A stretch of DNA of 64,000 nt, taken from JAIBJN01 sp963784175 (lineage in GTDB: Bacteria > Actinomycetota > Thermoleophilia > Gaiellales > Gaiellaceae). The notes under the pieces were generated by a model, which searched no databases, was not told the origin of the DNA, and saw nothing but the letters and a program-made list of their open reading frames with translations. Every line of letters begins with the position of its first letter. The first letter of the stretch is position 1. Both the position numbers and the translations under genes were made by a program. The stretch spans positions 62,001 to 126,000 of the forward strand of contig CAWAQJ010000014.1 in NCBI GenBank assembly GCA_963784175.1, read 5' to 3'. This document shows positions 8,712 to 16,974 of the stretch, one piece after another.

Positions 8712-10668
8712 CTACCCGCGCTCCCACGCGAGCGGCCATCCGTTCGCGCGGCAGGACCCAACGCCCTTCGTCTGCTGCATCATCACCGGGGCGCGCGCCC
8801 CTGCTGCGTGACACGACGTGTGCCCGTGGCCGAGAAGATGGCCGACCTCGTGGTTGACGAGGTAGTGCCTGTACTTCGTCATGTCGCCGTGAAACGCCGG
8901 CGCGCCGTGGCGCCAACGCATCACGTTGAGAACGGCGCGCCCGTACATCCCGCATGAATAGATGCCGCCCGTGATCAGCGGCGCACACAGCCGGTTCACG
9001 GTCGACGGGTTCGCCAGGACCACGCGGAAGCTCACGCGCCCCGAGGACACACGCTGGAAGGAGAGCCGGCCGGTGCCGCCCCAGCCGCGGCGGTCCCCGA
9101 GGGTCCTCGCGATCGTGTCGGCGACCTGGCGGCGGTCGACCTGGATGCCGTCCTCGATCTGGACGGTGTAGCGGCGCAACGGACCGGGCCCGGAGCGCCG
9201 GCTGCTTCCGCCCACCACGTGGAGGAGCCCGGGGATCGGATCGTCCACGCGCCAGCGCCTGCGCGCCGGCGAGCGGTCGAGGTTCCCGGAGCGGTCTCGC
9301 CCGCGAACCTGGAACGCGTGCGTCCGCAGCTCGAGGCCGCGGTACGTCCTCGGCGAGCGGCACGCGCGCCAGGGGCCGCGGTCGAGCCGGCACTGGAACG
9401 TCGAGCCCGTCTCGCTCGAGCGGAAGCGGAAGGTCGCGGCGCGGGCGGTCTGACGTCCGCGCGGCCCCCGCGTGATCCGCGTCTGCGGCGCCAGCAGGTC
9501 GCGGGCACTCGGGATCGGGATCCCGGCAGGGTCGAGCACGGCACCCGACAGGGCCACCCGTGACCCGACGATGTCCGAGTAGCCCGGGCCCGCACGCCTG
9601 TCTTCCCAGACGACGAGCGATCCTGCGGCGCCATGAGCCACGGCTGCGCCGAGCTGCGCCTGGGCCGCAGCCGAGATCGTCGCGACCGGCGACAGAACGA
9701 CGCCGGCCGGGGTCACGCGCACGCCGTGGATGTCGAAGACCGACGCGCGATCGTCCTGCCACGCGAACAGGTAGTTCGCGCCGTCGAAGGCAAGCGCCGG
9801 CCGAGCCTGGCTCCCCGGCGCCGCGGCGACCGCGACGGGCCCTGATCCGAGCACCAGTTCCGGACGTGCTCACACGCCTCGCCTGGACGTCCGAGCCGAC
9901 GCCCGCCGCGTAGCTGTCCCATCCGACGAGGAAGCTCGTCCCGTCGAACGCGGCGGCTCCGTTCCACTGCGAGTCGGCGCCTGACGCGATCGCGATGCCG
10001 GCGGGGTCGAGCAGCGCTCCGGCTTCGGTGACGCGCGCGCCGTAGAGGTCGGCGCCCCCGGCCCGATAGTCGTCCCAGACCACCAGCGAGCTCGAGGATC
10101 CGAAGGCGACCGCTGGGTTGAGCTGTGCTCCCGGGGCCGTGGAGACGGCCAGGCCTGACGGGTCGAGCACCGCGCCCGCAGGACTGACGCGGGCGCCGCG
10201 GATGTCGGAGCCCGCCCCTCCCTCCGTCCAGACGACGAGCGAGCTCGCACCCGCGCGGGCGACCGCCGGCATCAGCTGGGCGCCCGGTGCTGTCGAGATG
10301 GGGATCCCACCGGGGTCGAGGAGGACGCCTGCCGAGCTCACGCGGCCGCCGTAGAGGTCAGGGCCCGTGGCGGTCGAGCGATCGTCCTGCCAGACGACGA
10401 GGAAGCTCGTGCCGTCGAAGGCGACTGCGGGCGCCCACTGGTTGCCCGCGGCCTTGGAGATGGGGATGCCGAGCGGATCGAGCACGACCCCGGCCTCGGA
10501 GACGCGCGCCGCGTAGATATCGGTGCTCGCACCGGGACGCTGGTCTTGCCACACGACCAGGTAGCTCGTGCCGTCGAACGCCACCGACGGCGCGTACCGG
10601 CCCGCGGGCGCAGGCCCTGCAAGACCGAGCGCAAGGAAGGCCGCCGCGAGGACTGCGCGCGCCGACAT
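8712..10668 (-). CDS. Secreted protein: ~45-residue beta-repeats, Ig-like domain and C-terminal DUF3152 (apparent frameshift)
   Basis: Two frames join into one 651-residue protein if one base near 9856 is removed: the upstream frame ends VSTSGT and the downstream one resumes VLGSGPVAV, which restores the repeat pattern exactly. After a signal peptide come about seven repeats of the type VAFDGTSFLVVWQDDR, then (V/A)LDP.GI.IS, resembling blades of a propeller. A sandwich domain follows (FQCRLDRGPWRACRSPRTY). The C-terminus is DUF3152-like, with the metallopeptidase-type site NHEVGHLLGHGHTSC. Either a sequence error or a recent pseudogene. It is convergent with the sigma factor gene. Confidence 0.75.
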
Positions 10669-10731
10669 GTCCCCGTTTTCCTACAAGCGGGCCGCGTTTC
10701 CTTTCAAGCTGGATCCGGTATGAGTCGCGGC

Positions 10732-11523
10732 TCAGGAGCCGAACCACTCGCCGAGCGGGACCCGCGCGGAGAGCGACGAGAGGTCGCCGGTCTCGCGGAT
10801 CTCGGACGCCGCGGCGGCCATGGCGCTCACAGCGACCCACGTGAGGCTCCCTCCCACGCTGATGCGCTGTCCGCCCGCCTCGACGATCTCGGGCACGGTC
10901 AGGCTCGGCAGGGCGAGGACGTTGACCGGCTTCGCGACGGCCTCGCACACGGCGCGGATGTCGTCCGCCGTTCGCAGGCCGGGCGCGTAGAGCACGTCCG
11001 CACCCGCCTCCTCGAAGGCCTGGAGGCGCGCGATCGTGTCTTCGAGGTCGGGGTTGTCGCGGATGTGGTTCTCGGCGCGCGCGGTGAGCGTGAACGGGAA
11101 GTCGAGAGCTCGTGCCGCCTCCACGGCCGCTGCGACCCGCTCGACGGCGTGGCCGAGCTCGTAGATGCGGCCGTCCGGGTCGTAGTCCTCGATCGAGCCG
11201 CCCACCGCTCCCGCTTCTGCTGCGCGCGTGATCGCGAGGGCAGCGCTCTCGGGCTCGGCGCCGTACCCGTTCTCGAGGTCGACGGAGACCGGCAGGTCGG
11301 TCGCGCGGTCGAGGGCGGCCGTGTGCGCGACCACCTCGTCCAGCGTGGCGCCCCCGTCGAGGCGCCCGAGCGTGAACGCGAAGCCCGAGCTCGTGCTGGC
11401 GAGCGCCTCGAAGCCGAGCGCCGCCATGACGCGGGCCGACCCCGCATCCCATGGGTTCGGGATCACGAACGGCTCGCCGGCATGCAGATCGCGAAACCGC
11501 TCGGCCTTCGCGGTCTGTGTCAT
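10732..11523 (-). CDS. Isocitrate lyase / PEP mutase family enzyme
   Basis: The 263-residue TIM-barrel protein has the family features: a substrate-loop region near NPWDAGSARVMAALGFEA, the metal site SVDLENGYG, SIEDYD and the ARAENHI strand. These short bacterial members act as oxaloacetate decarboxylases, 2,3-dimethylmalate lyase-like or C-P mutase-like enzymes. The KKCGH motif of true isocitrate lyase is absent. The ATG at 11523 lies 38 nt from the divergent cyclase gene, so the two promoters overlap. The exact reaction is open. Confidence 0.85.
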   Translation of the reverse strand: MTQTAKAERFRDLHAGEPFVIPNPWDAGSARVMAALGFEALASTSSGFAFTLGRLDGGATLDEVVAHTAALDRATDLPVSVDLENGYGAEPESAALAITRAAEAGAVGGSIEDYDPDGRIYELGHAVERVAAAVEAARALDFPFTLTARAENHIRDNPDLEDTIARLQAFEEAGADVLYAPGLRTADDIRAVCEAVAKPVNVLALPSLTVPEIVEAGGQRISVGGSLTWVAVSAMAAAASEIRETGDLSSLSARVPLGEWFGS

Positions 11524-11560
11524 GACCTGGAGCCTACCGCGGTCCTGGGAGAATCCCGGG

Positions 11561-14500
11561 ATGCTCCAGCGGGTTCTCTCCCCCGTTCTCGTCGGGCGGC
11601 AGGAGGAGCTGTCGCAGCTCGAGGACGCCCTTCTCTCCGCGAATCGCGGGGACGGACGCTTCGTGCTGCTGGGCGGGGAGGCGGGAATCGGCAAGACGCG
11701 GCTCGCGACCGAGTTGACGCGCCGGGCGCACAAGCTGGGCTGCGACACACTCTGGGGCAGCTGCTCGGAGGCCGAGCTCGCGCTTCCGTACCTCCCGTTC
11801 GTCGAGGCCGTCGGCAAGCACCTGGCCGAACAGGATCCGGTCGCGCTCCGCACCGCCCTCGGGCCCACGGCAGGAGAGCTGGCCCAGCTCTTCCCGCAGC
11901 TCGCGGACGGGCCGCCGAAGGCGCCGGAGGGCGACCCCGCCCAGGCCAAGCTGCGGCTCTTCGAGTCGGTCGTGACGCTCCTCGAGCTCTGGGCGCAGAA
12001 CCGTGGCCTGCTCCTCGTGCTCGACGACGTCCACTGGGCGGACAGCTCGACGCGCGAGCTCCTCGACTACGCGGCCCGGCGGCTCGCGCAGAGCCGGGTG
12101 ATGCTTCTCGCCACCTATCGGAGCGACGAGCTCGATCGCCGACATCCGCTGACGCGCACGGTTCAGATCTGGCGGCGGTCGGGCCTCGCCGAGGCGGTCG
12201 CGGTCCCTTCGATGACCCCGGCGAACCTGACCGAGATGATCGCAGCGATCCTCAACGCCGAGGAGGTCAACGAGGAGCTCGCGAGCCTCGTCGGCGAGCG
12301 CGCGGAGGGCAACCCGTTCGTCCTCGAGGAGATGCTGCGCGAAGCCATCGACCGCGGCGAGATCGTGCGGACCGACGCCGGCTGGCGGCGTGGGTCGGTC
12401 GACACGCTGCGCATGCCGGAGACGGTGCGCGAGGCGGTGCTTCTACGCCTGGGCCGGCTCGATCCCGAGTGGATCGACGTGCTGCGTGCTGCCGCCGTGC
12501 TCGGCCGCTCGTTCGACTACGCGCTCCTCCTCGAGGTGGCCGAGGCCGACGAGGCCTCCGTGCTCGCCTCCCTCGAGGCTGCGGTCGCGCAGCAGCTCCT
12601 CGAGGAGGACGGTGAGGGAGCCCAGCGCTACACCTGGCGCCACGCACTGACCCAGGAGGCGATCGCCGGCGACACGGTCGTGCCGAAGCGGCAGCGGATC
12701 CACTCACGCGCCGCCGACGCGCTCGTGCGCAGCGACGGAAGCGCACTGGCCGTCGCCCGGCATCTGCTGGGCGCCGGCCGCACCGAGGAGGCCGTCGACG
12801 CCTGCCTGCGCGCAGCCGACGAGGCGGAGCGCGCGATCGCGTTCAGCGAGGCGGCCGAGCTGCTCGAGCGCGTGCTCCCGCACGTCACGGACGCGCACGA
12901 GCATGCGTCCCTCCTCGCCCGGATGGGCCATCTCCGCTGGCTGAACGGCGAGCCGACGGCCGGGGAGCAACTTCTCGCAGACGGCGTCGCACAGCTCGAC
13001 GAGCTCGGGGAGGAGCACGAGGCGGCGCGGGCTCGGCTGCATCTCGGCCGCTGCCGGTGGGAGCTCGACCAGCCCGAGGCGGCATTCCGCGATTTCGAGT
13101 CAGCCAGGGATGTGCTCGAGCGGGCGGGCCCGTCGCCGGAGCTCGCCCTCGCGTACCTGCGGATTGCAGGGTTGCACGCGTTCGAGCTCGACTACGACGC
13201 GTGCCTCGCCGCCGCCGAGCGGGCCTACGAGATCGCCGAGCAGGCCTCGGCGGACTTCGAGCGCGTCTGGTCCCTGACCCACGTCGCCCTCGGGCACTTC
13301 GGCACGTCACGCGAGTTCGAGATCCTCGACCGCTGCTACACGGAGGCGTTGGCCAAGGGCTACGGGCTCATCGCAGGCAACACGCTCTACAACGAGATCT
13401 GGGACCGCGTCCACACGCTCGCCGGCGGCCTCGACGGCCCGCTCGTGAAGCTGGAGCACATCCCGTCGACGCCGTGGATGACGAGCGGCGGGACGACCGC
13501 GAAGAGCCTCGTCCTCCTCGCGGTCGGCAGGCTGCCAGAGGCGCTCGAGACCGCCCGCCGGTCGATCTCGCGCCACGAGAGCCTGGGCGCCAGCAAGTTC
13601 AGCTGGCGCTCTCGGGTGGTGGCAGCCGAGGCGCTGCTGGAGCTCGGCAGGGCCGAGGAGGCCGCCGCCGAGCTGCCTCCGCCCTCGCCCGGTGAGGAGC
13701 TCCAGGACATCGTGTACGACACCGCGGCGCGCGTGGGGATCGCGCTCGAGCTCGGAGAGCTCGAGGAGGCGGCGGAGCTCGGCCGGCGGGCCGCCGGGCC
13801 CGAGAAGCTGATGACCTTCCGCGAGACTGCGGGCATCGCGATCGAGGCCTTCGTGGCCATCGGCGCCCTGGACGAGGCTTGGACGCTGCTCCAGCGGACG
13901 AAGGACGCCCCGGTGCAGCTCGGCGGCGCCGGGATCGAGCTCGCCGAGGGCCGCCTCCTCGTCGCCGCGGGCGAGCCGGCCGAGGCCAGGCCTCATCTCG
14001 ACCAGGCGCTGCAGGCGTTCGAGCAGGCCGGTCTGAAGCTCTGGCTGTGGCGCACGACGGTCCTCGCCGCCGAAGCCGCCGCGGCGACCGGCGACCCGGA
14101 CGCGGCCCGCGAGCTGCTCACCTCGTGCATCCGCGACGCGCACGAGGCGGGTGCAGGCCGGATCCGGAGAGCGGCGGAGGATCTGGCGGCGCGACTCGAC
14201 CTCGACGTCCCGACGTTCGCGGACGAGCCCCAGGTGGAACCGGACGTCATGCGCGCGGGCGAGCGTCTCGTGACCTCGATGTTCGCCGACGTCCGCGGGT
14301 ACACGCCGCTCACTTCCGCGAGCACGCCCGAAGACCTCGCCGACCGAATCACGACGCTCCACCGCTGGGCCGCGGCGGAGGTCGGGCGCCGCTACGGGAT
14401 CGTGGACAAGTTCGCAGGCGACGCCGTCATGGCAACGTTCAACGCCGCCGGCACGCGGGTCGACCATGCCGTGCTGGCTCTCGACGCGGCGCTCGCGATC

Positions 14501-14806
14501 CGCGACAAGGCCGCGCTCATGGACCTTCCGGTCGGAATCGGCATCGCGGTCGGACCGGCCGTCGTCACCCGGTCGGTCGGCGATGCGAACGTCAGCGTCC
14601 TCGGCGAGGCGACGAACCTCGCGGCCCGCCTGGAGAACGCCGCGGGCGGCGGCGAGATCCTCCTCAGCGGCGAGGCCTTCCGCCGCGTGAGCGAATGGCT
14701 GGACGACCGCGGGCTCGCCGTCGAGCGCGAGGAGCTCGAGCTCAAGGGCTTCGACGGCCCGCAGCCGGCCTACCGGCTGGCGTCGTTCGTGCCGGCGGCC
14801 GGCTGA
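11561..14806 (+). CDS. AAA ATPase / TPR protein with C-terminal class III nucleotide cyclase domain
   Basis: This 1081-residue cytosolic regulator has an AAA/STAND ATPase with Walker A GEAGIGKT (residues 39-46) and Walker B LLLVLDDVHWAD (about 150-160). A long alpha-helical TPR-like middle covers about residues 420-880. A class III adenylate/guanylate cyclase domain starts near residue 905 (MFADVRGYTPLT, KFAGDAVMATF, VLGEATNLAARLEN). The two metal-binding Asp positions are present, in FADVRG and AGDAV. Most relatives carry the cyclase first and the ATPase second; here the order is reversed. The ATG at 11561 is chosen because the longer frame overlaps the divergent gene. Confidence 0.88.
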   Translation: MLQRVLSPVLVGRQEELSQLEDALLSANRGDGRFVLLGGEAGIGKTRLATELTRRAHKLGCDTLWGSCSEAELALPYLPFVEAVGKHLAEQDPVALRTALGPTAGELAQLFPQLADGPPKAPEGDPAQAKLRLFESVVTLLELWAQNRGLLLVLDDVHWADSSTRELLDYAARRLAQSRVMLLATYRSDELDRRHPLTRTVQIWRRSGLAEAVAVPSMTPANLTEMIAAILNAEEVNEELASLVGERAEGNPFVLEEMLREAIDRGEIVRTDAGWRRGSVDTLRMPETVREAVLLRLGRLDPEWIDVLRAAAVLGRSFDYALLLEVAEADEASVLASLEAAVAQQLLEEDGEGAQRYTWRHALTQEAIAGDTVVPKRQRIHSRAADALVRSDGSALAVARHLLGAGRTEEAVDACLRAADEAERAIAFSEAAELLERVLPHVTDAHEHASLLARMGHLRWLNGEPTAGEQLLADGVAQLDELGEEHEAARARLHLGRCRWELDQPEAAFRDFESARDVLERAGPSPELALAYLRIAGLHAFELDYDACLAAAERAYEIAEQASADFERVWSLTHVALGHFGTSREFEILDRCYTEALAKGYGLIAGNTLYNEIWDRVHTLAGGLDGPLVKLEHIPSTPWMTSGGTTAKSLVLLAVGRLPEALETARRSISRHESLGASKFSWRSRVVAAEALLELGRAEEAAAELPPPSPGEELQDIVYDTAARVGIALELGELEEAAELGRRAAGPEKLMTFRETAGIAIEAFVAIGALDEAWTLLQRTKDAPVQLGGAGIELAEGRLLVAAGEPAEARPHLDQALQAFEQAGLKLWLWRTTVLAAEAAAATGDPDAARELLTSCIRDAHEAGAGRIRRAAEDLAARLDLDVPTFADEPQVEPDVMRAGERLVTSMFADVRGYTPLTSASTPEDLADRITTLHRWAAAEVGRRYGIVDKFAGDAVMATFNAAGTRVDHAVLALDAALAIRDKAALMDLPVGIGIAVGPAVVTRSVGDANVSVLGEATNLAARLENAAGGGEILLSGEAFRRVSEWLDDRGLAVEREELELKGFDGPQPAYRLASFVPAAG

Positions 14807-14818
14807 CGGGCGCGGGCG

Positions 14819-15580
14819 CTACCCCTGCGCGTACAGCAACGAGCCGTGCGTGGTCAGGTTCTCGCCCGTCTCGAGCAGCGTCTTCAGCCCCGAGAGGATC
14901 TGCGGCCAGCCGCCGTAGACCTCGTCGTTCGCGCCCTCGCGCAGCTGGTCGTGCGTGACGAGCAGCCGGCACGAGTCGCCCACCGGCTCGATGTCCCACG
15001 TGACCCGGGAGGTCCCTTCCGCCTTGACGTCGTCGCTCCAGAGCGCGTTGAAGCTCTGGACGAGTCGCCGCGGCGGGTCCACCTCCAGGTTCTCGCCCGC
15101 CGCGATGGCGAGCTCGCCGGCATGCGACTCGTACTTGGAGCCGTTCGTCCAGTCGGACTCGACGCGCACTCCGAACGAGTAGCGGGCCCTCAGGTCGGGA
15201 TCGGTGATCGCCTCCCACAGCCGCTCCGGCGTCGTCTTGATGTAGATCTCGAACACCTTCTCCATCTCAGCCTCCAGCGTCTTCTTGAGCCCGGTCAGCG
15301 TCGCTGCCCAGGGCTCTGCGTACTTGCTCACCCACCGGTCGTGGACGAGCCTGATCGGGACGGGGTTCAGGAAGTGCAGCTTCTCGCGGCCGCGCCGCTT
15401 CGTCGTGACGAGGCCGGCGGACTCGAGCACGCGCAGGTGCTTCATCACCGCGATGCGCGTCATGGGCAGCCGCCCCTCGAGCGCGCTGAGCGTCTGCCCG
15501 TCGTCCTCGAACAGCTCGTCGAGGAGACCGCGCCGAGTCGGATCTGCAAGCGCCTTGAACACCGCGTCCATGCTCGGCAT
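14819..15580 (-). CDS. ArsR-type HTH fused to an AHSA1/SRPBCC domain
   Basis: The 253-residue protein begins with an ArsR winged helix (FKALADPTRRGLLDELF, TRIAVMKHLRVLESAGLV, KRRGREKLHFLNP; residues 5-95). It continues into an AHSA1-like ligand-binding fold (TTPERLWEAITDPDLRARY, SRVTWDIEPVGDSCRL, GWPQILSGLKTLLETG). Adjacent ArsR and AHSA1 genes are common; here they form one chain. The start codon is three bases from a perfect 8-bp inverted repeat, so autorepression is likely. It is convergent with the cyclase gene, 12 nt apart. Confidence 0.85.
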   Translation of the reverse strand: MPSMDAVFKALADPTRRGLLDELFEDDGQTLSALEGRLPMTRIAVMKHLRVLESAGLVTTKRRGREKLHFLNPVPIRLVHDRWVSKYAEPWAATLTGLKKTLEAEMEKVFEIYIKTTPERLWEAITDPDLRARYSFGVRVESDWTNGSKYESHAGELAIAAGENLEVDPPRRLVQSFNALWSDDVKAEGTSRVTWDIEPVGDSCRLLVTHDQLREGANDEVYGGWPQILSGLKTLLETGENLTTHGSLLYAQG

Positions 15581-15583
15581 GTT

Positions 15584-15603
15584 ATGTAACCGAATGGTTA
15601 CAT
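15584..15603. promoter_or_regulatory. Operator of the ArsR-AHSA1 gene
   Basis: ATGTAACC (15584-15591) and GGTTACAT (15596-15603) form a perfect inverted repeat with a 4-nt spacer. It ends three bases before the ArsR-AHSA1 start and one base after the stop of the hydroxylase small subunit. TTAC/GTAA half-sites are typical for this group of ArsR proteins. Confidence 0.65.
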
Positions 15604-15604
15604 G

Positions 15605-16072
15605 TCAACTGCGGGCCTGCGAGACCTCCAGGACGGCCTTGACGATCCCGTCGTAGCCGGTGCAGCGGCAGAGGTTGCCCGAGAGCGCGATCCTGACCTC
15701 GTCCTCGCTCGGGCTCGGGCTCGCCTCGAGCAGCGCGGTGGCCGAGATGAGCATGCCGGGCGTGCAGAAGCCGCACTGGACGCCGCCGTGCTCCAGGAAC
15801 GCGCGCTGGAGCGGCGCGAGCTCACCGCCGTCGGCGAGCCCTTCCACGGTGGTCACGTTGCGCCCGTCCGCCTGGACGGCGAGGTAGGAGCACGAGTTCA
15901 CCGGCTTCCCGTCGAGCAGCATCATGCAGGCGCCGCACTCGGAGTCGTCGCAGCCCTCCTTGGCGCCCGTGAGGCCGACAGCGTCGCGGACCGCGAAGAG
16001 GAGCGTCAGCGACGGGGCGAGCTCCAGCTCGTAGGCGATCCCGTTCACGTTCAGGGTGACCGGGACCTTCAC
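15605..16072 (-). CDS. Molybdenum hydroxylase small subunit, [2Fe-2S] protein
   Basis: The 155-residue iron-sulfur subunit of a xanthine dehydrogenase / CO dehydrogenase-type enzyme has all eight cysteines. The plant-type cluster motif GCDDSECGACMMLLDG (plus a Cys in NSCSY) comes first. The second cluster follows: QCGFCTPGM and GNLCRCTGYDGIV. It passes electrons from the Mo centre to FAD. The GTG start overlaps the stop of the FAD subunit (GTGA), so all three subunits are translationally coupled in the order large-medium-small. Confidence 0.93.
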   Translation of the reverse strand: MKVPVTLNVNGIAYELELAPSLTLLFAVRDAVGLTGAKEGCDDSECGACMMLLDGKPVNSCSYLAVQADGRNVTTVEGLADGGELAPLQRAFLEHGGVQCGFCTPGMLISATALLEASPSPSEDEVRIALSGNLCRCTGYDGIVKAVLEVSQARS

Positions 16073-16974
16073 GACGCCCCCATCCCGAAGAGCGCGCTGC
16101 TCGCCGGCACCGCGACCGCCTCGCCGCGGGCACGCGCCACCGCGGCCGTGAGGACGCGGCGCGCCAGCACCTCGGCCATGGCACGACGGTAGTCGGCCGA
16201 GGCCCGCACGTCCGAGATCGGCTCGGCCGCCGCGGCTGCGGCCTGCGCGGCAGCCTGCACCGCTTCGGCGCCTCCGTCCGAGCCCACGAGCGCCTCCTCC
16301 GACTCGGGGACGAGCCGGATCGTAGGGGCGAGCGCCGTGATGGCCACTCGCGCGTGCTCGACGGCGCCGCCCGCGAGCGTGACTGCCGCCGTAGCGCCGA
16401 CGACCGCGATCTCCATCTGGCGGCGGTACTCGAGCCTGGCGTAGCAGCTGCCCGTTCCCTCGGGCGGGAGCGGGACCTCGACCGCGGTGAGGAGCTCGTC
16501 GTCGGCCGCGGAGGTCGCTCCCGGCCCCGTCAGGAGCTCGGTCACCGGCACGCGGCGCTCTCCCGAGGCGGAGCGCAGCGTCGCCTCGGCCCCGAAGACC
16601 ATGAGCGGGCCGCCGATCTCCATCGCCGGCGAGGCGTTCATGACGTTGCCGCCGATCGTCCCCTGCGCCCTGGTCGCGCACGACCCCACGATGGCCGAGG
16701 CGTCCGCGATCGCGGTCAGGCGCTCACGGACGGTCTGATCGGCTGCGATCTCCTCGTGCGTCACGAGTGCGCCGAAGGTGATCCGTGCGCCCTCGGAGGC
16801 CAGACCGCGCAGCTCGTCGAGGCGGTGGATGGCGACGAGGCTCTCGGGAAGCGGGCTCTTGCCCTGCCGGGCGCCGACGACGAGGTCGGTGCCGCCGGCC
16901 ACGGGACGCGCGCCGCTCGCGAGAGCCGCCAGCGCCTCGTCGAGGGTCTGCGCCGAGACGAATGCGGACGTCAA
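16069..16974 (-). CDS. Molybdenum hydroxylase medium subunit, FAD-binding
   Basis: The 301-residue subunit has the FAD motifs of the CoxM/XdhB group: ARPVAGGTDLV near residue 25 and the second loop TRAQGTIGGNVMNASPA near residue 110. The C-terminal CO-dehydrogenase flavoprotein domain follows, with YRRQMEIAVVGATAAV. A TTG start at 16974 fits the TTGA overlap with the large-subunit stop and gives a normal length; longer frames run into the large subunit. Confidence 0.9.
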   Translation of the reverse strand: MTSAFVSAQTLDEALAALASGARPVAGGTDLVVGARQGKSPLPESLVAIHRLDELRGLASEGARITFGALVTHEEIAADQTVRERLTAIADASAIVGSCATRAQGTIGGNVMNASPAMEIGGPLMVFGAEATLRSASGERRVPVTELLTGPGATSAADDELLTAVEVPLPPEGTGSCYARLEYRRQMEIAVVGATAAVTLAGGAVEHARVAITALAPTIRLVPESEEALVGSDGGAEAVQAAAQAAAAAAEPISDVRASADYRRAMAEVLARRVLTAAVARARGEAVAVPASSALFGMGAS

